From: Methanomassiliicoccus sp.
GTDB taxonomy: Archaea > Thermoplasmatota > Thermoplasmata > Methanomassiliicoccales > UBA472
Length of the DNA: 33,632 nucleotides
NCBI GenBank assembly: GCA_004525545.1
Contig: SPCU01000007.1
Location: 1-33,632, forward strand
Direction of reading: 5' to 3'
Part shown: piece by piece, positions 26,800-33,632 of the stretch
How the letters are laid out: every line of letters starts with the position of its first letter
How positions within the stretch are numbered: position 1 is the first letter of the stretch
Notes under the pieces: model-generated
The model's database searches: none
The model's input: only the letters and a program-made list of their open reading frames with translations
Told to the model about the DNA's origin: nothing
Translations under genes and position numbers: made by a program

Positions 26800-28124
26800 A
26801 CCCTCCAATTCTCTCTTTTATCTATTATTTTTGACAACACCGGAAGGTTCCCTGTCCGATACACCTTCGGCCCAGAGCAGCAGCGCATGCCGTCCAAGGA
26901 TCGGAAGTCGTTGCCTAGGGCAGCATCACTGCCCTTTTGTTCGATCAAGGCAGCGGGATCACAGAACTCCCGTTGAACGTAAACAACCCATCGCCCCTCG
27001 CTCAAGAACGGTTGGCTCAATCCATTCTCGCGCCATTTGGCCAAAAACTCATCGGCATTGGCGGTCCAGGCCGGGGGGCCTTGGTGCAGTCGTCCGACTG
27101 GTAATGCATCCCTTTCCAGCTCGAAGGCAACGCGCACGTCCTTCCCCGCTGCATACGAATGGTCCATGACCTTGAACTCGTAGGCTTCCAGGAGCTTTCG
27201 TAGGCCCAGGGCGCTACGTTGAAGCTGTGGGAAGAGGTTGTCATCAACCAGGTCGGGGCGGTTCAGCACTACCACTAGGGGATGGGTCCCTCGCGCCGTG
27301 AAGGTCCTTTCGACCTCGGGCATAGGCCACGGCTCTCTTTCCCGGGGAAAGAAGAAGCGAACGTCCGGAGAGGCGTAATATTCTCGGCAGGCGTGAATGA
27401 ACAAGCAGAAGCTATCTAACGAAAGGGCCGAAGACACATTGCGTTTCGCATCCACCGGGTCGGCAAAGGTCAATGGGCTGTTCCCCCCGCCGTTGGCTGC
27501 CCCATCGACGTCCAAGATCAGACCTGGACGCCAATCCAATGCAGCCTTTACCACTCCAGAAAAGTCTTTGAATGTCAAAATGAGCAATTCGGAAAGATAT
27601 CCCGAGAAACCATGGACCCGGGCTTCCGCGCCATAAACACCCACGCCTTTCATGAATTTTTTCAATAAGCGTACCTGATCACGCTGTCCTTCGATAAGTC
27701 GCTCCAGGACATAATGGGTGTGGAACGGTGTGCGGTCCACCGCCGAGCGTAGCTGTCCGGCATCGGCAACCTTGTAGCAAGGGACCAGGTCCACTTCGAA
27801 CCCCTGGAAGGTCCCATGGGTGTACGGGTGCTCCGCGTATCGTCTCTCCCCTCCCAGTACTTCTTGTCCAATACGCAGGCCTAAGCGCTCTAGCTCCCTA
27901 CGCTCAACGTCCACGGGGAACTGTATGAAGATATCGATGTCCGGGGTTCCGACAAAAGTTCCCTTAGCCACTGAACCTACTAGAATGATCTCCAATGGCG
28001 ATCCCGTTCGGGATATGGATACCTCTGTTAGTCGAACCAGTTCACTGATCGCCTTATCCAATCTTTCTTCGACCTCTGTGCTTGGTCTAAGCTGGCGTAT
28101 CAGTTCTTCTTCCAAGGACATCAT
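26796..28124 (-). CDS. cca: Archaeal CCA-adding tRNA nucleotidyltransferase (class I)
   Basis: 'IEIILVGSVAKGTFVGTPDIDIFIQFP' catalytic motif; 'VHGFSGYLSELLIL'. Confidence 0.95.
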   Translation of the reverse strand: MMSLEEELIRQLRPSTEVEERLDKAISELVRLTEVSISRTGSPLEIILVGSVAKGTFVGTPDIDIFIQFPVDVERRELERLGLRIGQEVLGGERRYAEHPYTHGTFQGFEVDLVPCYKVADAGQLRSAVDRTPFHTHYVLERLIEGQRDQVRLLKKFMKGVGVYGAEARVHGFSGYLSELLILTFKDFSGVVKAALDWRPGLILDVDGAANGGGNSPLTFADPVDAKRNVSSALSLDSFCLFIHACREYYASPDVRFFFPREREPWPMPEVERTFTARGTHPLVVVLNRPDLVDDNLFPQLQRSALGLRKLLEAYEFKVMDHSYAAGKDVRVAFELERDALPVGRLHQGPPAWTANADEFLAKWRENGLSQPFLSEGRWVVYVQREFCDPAALIEQKGSDAALGNDFRSLDGMRCCSGPKVYRTGNLPVLSKIIDKRENWRV

Positions 28125-28158
28125 TTGGGCATAGTAGGAATGGATTATCTTTTTTGGG

Positions 28159-28247
28159 ATAGAAATAGCGCAGCGGGTCGGTTTGGTGGGGATTCGGAAT
28201 TAAAAAGGGTACAAGCCACCGACCCATTGCGCTGCAAACTATTCTAT
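28159..28247. repeat. Imperfect long inverted repeat / candidate structured RNA
   Basis: Nested pairs ATAGAA/TTCTAT, GCGC/GCGC, GGGTCGGT/ACCGACCC between cca and the MBL gene. Confidence 0.45.
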
Positions 28248-28291
28248 GTAAGCACTACTATAAGAAGATTACCAAAAAGTGATCAAATCTA

Positions 28292-29122
28292 TCAATTTCT
28301 TCTTACTCGTATGATCTTACCCAGCTGTACCGTCATCAGGTCTTCTGCAGCTAATGTTCGGACTCCCGTCTCCTTCTCTATTATAGCCGCCTGCTTTTCC
28401 GCCCCGGCATGAATGATCTTAGCGCCGAAGTGGTTCAATATGGCCATTTCAGGCCTTATTTCCTTCACCATCTCCAGGGCGTCCTCGGTGCAAAGATGGT
28501 TCGGTATACGAGCCCCCCACGGTCTAGTAAGTGGCAGGATCAGTATGCGGCTCCCTTCCTGGTGTTTTAGCACCTGATGGTCAAGCTCGGTATCGCTTAC
28601 GTATGAGACCAGTCCTTCTCTGGTCTCCATGGCGAAACCAACGCCTGTGGGATCGCTATGCTTGGTGGGAGTGAACCGGATGCGCATGTCGTTCAATTTC
28701 ACTTCACCTCCAACCTCGGCCATCTCGATGCGGTTAAGTAGAGATCGGTGATATTTGGACACCGCCGGCCCGTGAAGTTGATGACCTTCTAGGACCGAAC
28801 GGCTGGCCAATAGTGTCCCCCGCTTTTTTAGCCCGCCACGGGACATGCCCTCGATCATCACTTCAGCGTCGGTGTAGTGGTCAGGGTGACAATGGGATAT
28901 GAGGACGGCTTCCGTTCTGGCCGGATCGAGCTTCATACGATGCATCTGGTGAGCCGCTGATGGACCAGGATCGATGTGCATGTTCAGATCGTCCATGACA
29001 TAAAGACCTCCGGTGGCCCTTATCTGGTATATGGTCGAGAATCGTCCACCGCCAGTGCCTAGGAAGATCAATTTTGTCGCGGTCCCACCCCTGTTACATC
29101 TACAATAACAATGAAACTCCAC
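28292..29122 (-). CDS. MBL-fold metallohydrolase
   Basis: 'LIFLGTGGGRF', 'LISHCHPDHYTDAEV' (HxHxDH), 'VSYVSDTEL', 'LNHFGAKI'. Confidence 0.88.
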   Translation of the reverse strand: MEFHCYCRCNRGGTATKLIFLGTGGGRFSTIYQIRATGGLYVMDDLNMHIDPGPSAAHQMHRMKLDPARTEAVLISHCHPDHYTDAEVMIEGMSRGGLKKRGTLLASRSVLEGHQLHGPAVSKYHRSLLNRIEMAEVGGEVKLNDMRIRFTPTKHSDPTGVGFAMETREGLVSYVSDTELDHQVLKHQEGSRILILPLTRPWGARIPNHLCTEDALEMVKEIRPEMAILNHFGAKIIHAGAEKQAAIIEKETGVRTLAAEDLMTVQLGKIIRVRRN

Positions 29123-29195
29123 ATACGGTCATGGGCCATCAATCTTGCCCTTCCCCTGCATATAATTATTATCGGGAGATGATGTTTCACAGTCG

Positions 29196-30488
29196 ATGGT
29201 CAACAGTGTTCTAATCAAGAATGGGGTCATCGTCACCCAGGACCCCAAGCGGCGTGTGTTCCAGGGAGACGTGATGGTCGAAGGAGGCCTCATCACCGAG
29301 GTGGGGGTCGTAAAGGGGGGAGCTGACCAGATAATAGACGCCGATGGGGCGCCGGTACTTCCAGGCCTGATAAACACCCACGCCCATGTTGCCATGACGG
29401 TCATGAAAGGGTTGGCCGACGACCTGCCGTTCCCCAAATTTCTAGAGCGGGTGTTCGCCATCGATTCCGACCGTCAGCAGCAGGACCTTCTTGCCGGATC
29501 ACGCTTGGGCTGCTTGGAGATGCTGTTGGGCGGGACCACCACATTCGTTGATCTTTACTATTCCCAGGATATTGTGGCCAAGGCGGTCAAGGAGGTCGGG
29601 ATGAGAGGGGTGCTATGCTGGGCAGTGCTTGACCAGGAGTTTACCACCCAACAGGGGCTGCCACTGGATAACTGCAAGCGCTTTCATGACCAGTTCGCAG
29701 AAGATGATAACATCATCCCCGGAGTAGGACTGCAAGGCGTCTATGTGTGCTCGGAGGAGACCTTCATGAGGTCCAGGGAGTTCTCCGATCTCACTGGTGC
29801 CCTTATGACCTTCCATCTGTCCGAAACGAGGAAGGAGGTCTACGATCACAAGGCTAAGACCGGGATGCGGCCGGCCGATTGGTTGGGATCGATCGGTTTC
29901 CTAAACGAACGATGCCTGGCCGCCCACGCCGCCTGGCTGACCATCAACGAGGTACGGACGCTCGGCCGCGCCCACGCATCCATATCCACCTGTCCAGTGT
30001 CCAACATGAAGCTGGCGACGGGCGGGGTGGCCCCAATTCCGGAGATGCTCCATGAAGGGGTGAACGTGACATTGGGGACGGACGGGTCCACCACCAACAA
30101 CTCCTTGGACATGTTCGGTGAGATGAAGACACTGTCGTTGCTACAGAAGTCCAGCCGCTGGGACCCAACAATCGTTACCGCTCAGCAGGCGCTTGACTTT
30201 TGTACCGTCAACGCCGCTCGGTCATTAGGTATGGAGGCGGAGATCGGTTCGATCGAAGTGGGAAAGAGGGCGGATCTGGTCATCATGGACCCCCGGTCCC
30301 CCGGGCTGAGGCCGCTGAGCCTGGATAATGCGGTGTCAAACTTGGTCTTCGCCGGTACTCGTGGCGATGTAATGACCGTTCTATGCGGCGGTAAGATCGT
30401 GGTGAAGGACCGGCGGTCATTGACAATGGACGTGGAGGAGGTCATCAAGGATGGACAAAAGGCCATGGGCCAGCTGTCGAAACGGTGA
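29196..30488 (+). CDS. Amidohydrolase: SAH / 5'-methylthioadenosine / 5'-deoxyadenosine deaminase family
   Basis: 'GLINTHAHVAMTVMKGLADDLPFPKFLE', 'AAHAAWLT', 'STCPVSNMKLATGGVAPIPEMLHEGVNVTLGTDGSTTNNSLDMFGEMK'. Confidence 0.92.
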   Translation: MVNSVLIKNGVIVTQDPKRRVFQGDVMVEGGLITEVGVVKGGADQIIDADGAPVLPGLINTHAHVAMTVMKGLADDLPFPKFLERVFAIDSDRQQQDLLAGSRLGCLEMLLGGTTTFVDLYYSQDIVAKAVKEVGMRGVLCWAVLDQEFTTQQGLPLDNCKRFHDQFAEDDNIIPGVGLQGVYVCSEETFMRSREFSDLTGALMTFHLSETRKEVYDHKAKTGMRPADWLGSIGFLNERCLAAHAAWLTINEVRTLGRAHASISTCPVSNMKLATGGVAPIPEMLHEGVNVTLGTDGSTTNNSLDMFGEMKTLSLLQKSSRWDPTIVTAQQALDFCTVNAARSLGMEAEIGSIEVGKRADLVIMDPRSPGLRPLSLDNAVSNLVFAGTRGDVMTVLCGGKIVVKDRRSLTMDVEEVIKDGQKAMGQLSKR

Positions 30489-30500
30489 TGGGGGGAAAAG

Positions 30501-30612
30501 TGGTCCCGACTCCCGGATTTGAACCGGGCACCTGCTGATATCGGCGGCTGAGGACCGGCATGCCGGGATCCCACTACAGTCAGCCGCTCTAGCCAGACTG
30601 AGCTAAGTCGGG
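30501..30612 (-). tRNA. tRNA-Tyr(GTA) with 34-nt intron and encoded CCA
   Basis: Acceptor CCCGACT/AGTCGGG with C1-G72, D arm GCTC..GAGC, anticodon stem GCTGA/TCAGC, loop CTGTAG^A, T arm CCCGGTTCAAATCCGGG, discriminator A then CCA; intron 30540-30573. Confidence 0.9.
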
Positions 30613-30742
30613 TTTCAGGCTCCATATTACAGATACCGTATTTATCAATTATTGTATGCGCTTAACATCAAAGATGACGAAAACAATCATCTGGTCATTA
30701 TTATTGGTCACTAAATTGTAAAAAAGCATTATATATGGATTA

Positions 30743-30783
30743 TGACATTGTATTGTCAGACAAAAGAGGTCTAACCGACCTCT
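30743..30783 (+). promoter_or_regulatory. Two inverted repeats in the leader of the RHH gene
   Basis: TGACA-N6-TGTCA (30743-30758) and AGAGGTC-TAACC-GACCTCT (30765-30783), downstream of TATA-like ATTATATATGG. Confidence 0.5.
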
Positions 30784-30799
30784 ATGTCAGGAAGTAACG

Positions 30800-31039
30800 A
30801 TGGAAGAAGGCGACCTGGAGAAGGTCACACTGAGAATACCTTCAAGGCATATCCGAGCCCTGGATTTCCTTGTACAGGTAGACGATTTCCCCTCCAGATC
30901 AGAAGCCATAAGGGCGGCCATCAGGGACTTCATCTACGCCCGCCTAGAACTGGTCACCGACAAGCTCCAAAAGATGGAGGAGGCCGAGAAGGTGATGGCG
31001 GAGATGGAAGCCTACGAAGAGCGGTATTTGAGGAAATAG
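30800..31039 (+). CDS. Ribbon-helix-helix (CopG-type) transcriptional regulator
   Basis: 'EKVTLRIPSRHIRALDFLVQVDDFPSRSEAIRAAIRDFI'. Confidence 0.88.
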   Translation: MEEGDLEKVTLRIPSRHIRALDFLVQVDDFPSRSEAIRAAIRDFIYARLELVTDKLQKMEEAEKVMAEMEAYEERYLRK

Positions 31040-31076
31040 CCTGTTAGGAAGGGATGGGATGCACCTAGTCAGGCCC

Positions 31077-31115
31077 GAGGTTCCCCCCAGAAACCTCCCC
31101 TCTTATCTTTTTTTT
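31077..31115. terminator. Hairpin plus T-run between convergent genes
   Basis: GAGGTT/AACCTC followed by CTTATCTTTTTTTTT. Confidence 0.55.
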
Positions 31116-31136
31116 TAAATTAAAACGTGTTGGAGT

Positions 31137-31895
31137 TTAACCGATATATCCCAAGTCCTCACGCTTGGGCGGTTCGGCGATCTCAGCTTCCTTCAATTTA
31201 TTGGCGATGAGATCAATCTGCTCGGCCTTGTCGGTCAGGGCGGTCAAGTCAATTTCGATGTTGAGTAAGGACATGAGCACCTTAAGCACCGCCTCGGCAC
31301 CCTTGGGGTCCACGAAGTAACCAGAGGTCTCGCCCATCAGGCAGACCGCCTCTATCCCGGCTATCTTTCCCAGCCCAAGCATCAGGCCTGATGCTCCCAC
31401 GATCCCGCTGCCCGGCTCCCCCTTGGAGAAGATCACGCCGTGCTTGGTCATCTCCTCTGCCAGTTCGATATCTGTGACGGCGCCTAGGACACGGGGCTTT
31501 TCGACCATCTTACCCACACCATATCCGCCCAGCGTATAGATCCGACTGACCCCCAGGTCCTTGGCGGTCTCTATCGCATGGTGGGAGAGCTCATACTGGC
31601 CATCCGGTGTCATGCCTTGGTAATCGCCGGTCATTATTATTATGTCCGGCCGATCTCCTTCTCCTCTATAGTAATGCAGTTCGTTGTTGACCAATCGGAT
31701 GACCCCGTCATCGTCCAGCAACACCTGTGGCGGGAAGTGCTTGGAGAATATATCGGCGAACTTGGTAGCTTTTACCTGCTCCACCAAATGTTCGGCTGCG
31801 AGCTTGCCTACGTTGCCCACACCTGGCAGTCCCTCGATCAATATGGGGGCATTCAGCTCGGGACGCTCATGCATGACAATTATAACGCTATCCAT
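31137..31895 (-). CDS. PAC2 family protein (proteasome assembly chaperone-like)
   Basis: 'ILIEGLPGVGNVGKLAAEHLV', 'DIIIMTGDYQ', 'TLGGYGVGK', 'GIVGASGLMLGL'. Start trimmed to ATG 31895 because upstream codons overlap nop10. Confidence 0.88.
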   Translation of the reverse strand: MDSVIIVMHERPELNAPILIEGLPGVGNVGKLAAEHLVEQVKATKFADIFSKHFPPQVLLDDDGVIRLVNNELHYYRGEGDRPDIIIMTGDYQGMTPDGQYELSHHAIETAKDLGVSRIYTLGGYGVGKMVEKPRVLGAVTDIELAEEMTKHGVIFSKGEPGSGIVGASGLMLGLGKIAGIEAVCLMGETSGYFVDPKGAEAVLKVLMSLLNIEIDLTALTDKAEQIDLIANKLKEAEIAEPPKREDLGYIG

Positions 31896-31905
31896 CTCAA
31901 TCACC

Positions 31906-32061
31906 CTATACTTGGCGAGCCTTCCGACGATACTCTCCATATCTATCATCAGGAGAGAACCGGGGAGGGATCGGCGTGGAGGTTTTCGAACCACATCTGG
32001 GGCAAATGTCCTTGAGTGTATATCCAAGGCACTTGTCGCATTTTCTGAGTGTGGTCTTCAT
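31906..32061 (-). CDS. nop10: H/ACA RNP component Nop10
   Basis: Translates [51 protein letters not shown]; missed by the ORF track (51 aa). Confidence 0.95.
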   Translation of the reverse strand: MKTTLRKCDKCLGYTLKDICPRCGSKTSTPIPPRFSPDDRYGEYRRKARQV

Positions 32062-32127
32062 TGTCCTATCCCTTTCAAATTCCGATAAGACGTATCTATT
32101 GATAAAATTATTATTGAAGGGACGCCG

Positions 32128-32910
32128 TCACTTGTTCTCCCTATGGAACGAACCATCCCCACCTGATTCCTTTATTTCGGAAATGACCAGGTTAGTGACT
32201 ACCTTCATAGCCTCTTCCGCTGTCTTGTAGTCGGGGGCCGTCATGACCAATCTGTATCGTGGTGCACCGACATACTGGATCTCCAATTCCTCTTCTGCTG
32301 CTTCATGCCCCTTTTTCAAGGCGGCCTTGATGAGGTCCACACCGTCGGGGGCGGGAGAACGGAGTTCCAAAATACCTGAGATCTGCACAAAGGGTGGCGT
32401 GACGTTCTCCTTGGCCACTTCTATGAATGCAGTTGTCCAGTCGCCGGAGAGTTCCATCTCTTCCATGGCGTTGTCATCGATGGCACAGCTCTCGAACGCG
32501 CCGTAGAGCGTTTCGAACTTGTCCACCAGATCGTAACCGAACTCTTCCCAGCATTGGTCCATTGTCTTTTCCAGACGGGTTGCTACTATCTCTAACAACT
32601 TTTCCGCCTTGGTCTCGTTCTTCCATTGCTGAACTTTTTCCCGCCGCTGGTGTTCGTTCACCGACTTCAGCGAGAGATCAATGTGTCCCTTTGAGGAATC
32701 TACACCGAGAACTTTACATACGACCTTCTGGCCCTCACGAACATAGTCGCGTATGTACTTGACCCAGCCGGTGGCCACATCACGTACATGTATGAAACCT
32801 TCCTTTTCGCCGTACTCGTCGAGCGTTACGAACGCTCCGAAGTTCTTGACGCTCTGAACGGTGCAGACCACGAGTTCCCCTTCTTCAGGGAACCCGCTGA
32901 CCCTCGCCAT
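32128..32910 (-). CDS. Translation initiation factor aIF2 subunit alpha
   Basis: S1 domain 'GELVVCTVQSVKNFGAFVTLDEYGEKEGFIHVRDVATGWVKYIRDYVREGQKVVCKVL' and downstream aIF2-alpha sequence. Confidence 0.96.
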   Translation of the reverse strand: MARVSGFPEEGELVVCTVQSVKNFGAFVTLDEYGEKEGFIHVRDVATGWVKYIRDYVREGQKVVCKVLGVDSSKGHIDLSLKSVNEHQRREKVQQWKNETKAEKLLEIVATRLEKTMDQCWEEFGYDLVDKFETLYGAFESCAIDDNAMEEMELSGDWTTAFIEVAKENVTPPFVQISGILELRSPAPDGVDLIKAALKKGHEAAEEELEIQYVGAPRYRLVMTAPDYKTAEEAMKVVTNLVISEIKESGGDGSFHRENK

Positions 32911-33083
32911 TAGTCGACCACCTCAAGCAGCTCCCCTTTAATCTCTCCCTCGCCTCCTCGGGACTTGATCAAGGTAGAGCCGCACACTGCGCAGGCCACG
33001 TTCATGGCCGGCTTCTTGTATGTGATCTGCTCATTTCCGCAATCTTGACATTTGACTTTTATGAACTTACCGGTGGTTGGCAT
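32910..33083 (-). CDS. rps27e: Ribosomal protein eS27 (S27e)
   Basis: 'FIKVKCQDCGNEQITYKKPAMNVACAVCGSTLIKSRGGEGEI'; ATG 33083. Confidence 0.95.
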   Translation of the reverse strand: MPTTGKFIKVKCQDCGNEQITYKKPAMNVACAVCGSTLIKSRGGEGEIKGELLEVVD

Positions 33084-33088
33084 TAGCG

Positions 33089-33361
33089 TCACTCCGTCAG
33101 CTCGAATTTCTTGGCCCGGAAGCATCTCTTCTGATGTGCCTTTTTGCACTTCTTACAGCGGTATCTCAGAGATATTCTCTTAGTTGGCTTCTCACGGCCC
33201 TCAGGCTTTGGCCTGGGGAAACCGCCATAACCGGCGGTAGCCCTACGGAACCTTCTCTGACCCCACTTCATCTCGCTGGCCTTTCTCTTCTTAACTCTCT
33301 CGACCTCGTGGTCGGTATGAGTCTTGCAGGATGGACAGTAAGTCTTGATGGACCTAGGCAT
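33089..33361 (-). CDS. rpl44e: Ribosomal protein eL42 (L44e)
   Basis: '[47 protein letters not shown]...[23 protein letters not shown]'; ATG 33361. Confidence 0.96.
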   Translation of the reverse strand: MPRSIKTYCPSCKTHTDHEVERVKKRKASEMKWGQRRFRRATAGYGGFPRPKPEGREKPTKRISLRYRCKKCKKAHQKRCFRAKKFELTE

Positions 33362-33632
33362 CTTCATTATATTCATCCCTTTGGAGCAAAATTGCCTAAA
33401 TACTCATTCTATATTTAAACCCTTAGCATAAAGAAAACTGTGCTCGAATATGCTGGTTAAGAATCACTGACATTAAGACTTTTGCTATTTCCACAATCGT
33501 CAATTGCTGAACGCATTTACATGATCTGTATTAATTATCGTCTAAATTCACCATTCCAGCAAAAATGATTCAAATAATAGTATATTATATATAATTATAA
33601 AAAAAGAGAGAGGACCGGGATAGAAAACGCTC

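Noticed and set aside
30504-30612. Reading the tRNA as a class II (Leu/Ser) tRNA using the first TCAGC and a CGCC/GGTG variable arm
   Set aside because: T33-GTA-G37 and C1-G72 fit archaeal tRNA-Tyr; TAG as anticodon would lack U33.
1-33632. CRISPR arrays, transposases, integrases, phage or toxin-antitoxin genes
   Set aside because: No direct-repeat/spacer array, transposase motifs or recombinase motifs were seen.

Overview
The window is a gene-dense archaeal chromosome segment. Euryarchaeal gene content (GGGP/DGGGP lipid synthases, RadA, aIF2-alpha, Nop10, L44e, S27e, archaeal CCA enzyme, tRNA-Tyr with an intron) supports this; a Thermoplasmatota or Methanomassiliicoccales-like origin is only an inference. 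Left to right: flavodoxin, TPR-like/hydrolase protein, CxxC-x17-CxxC protein, giant seven-repeat plus 10xFN3 surface protein, GT-C-like membrane protein, ACT protein, MBL-rhodanese, NikR-like regulator divergent from a ZnuACB-type metal ABC transporter. Next comes an accessory-looking block at 14.0-20.1 kb: UroD/MtaA-like protein, small CxxC protein, radical SAM with Tes/MJ0619/TrsS-like architecture, multi-Cys zinc-ribbon protein, DUF169 protein, PaaK-like adenylate-forming enzyme, and a 47-aa Lys/Gly-rich microprotein. The rest is mostly housekeeping: PdxT, GGGPS, UbiA/DGGGPS, M50 protease, Trm-G10-type methylase, RadA, CCA enzyme, MBL hydrolase, SAH/5'-dAdo deaminase, tRNA-Tyr, RHH regulator, PAC2, Nop10, aIF2-alpha, S27e, L44e. 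The most promising undescribed system is the 14-20 kb radical SAM/UroD/DUF169/PaaK-like block. Two microproteins absent from the ORF track (8721-8873, with a hairpin burying its RBS, and 19977-20120) and a tRNA-Tyr intron with a decoy anticodon-arm sequence are also worth checking. All family assignments come from reading motifs by eye; no searches were run.
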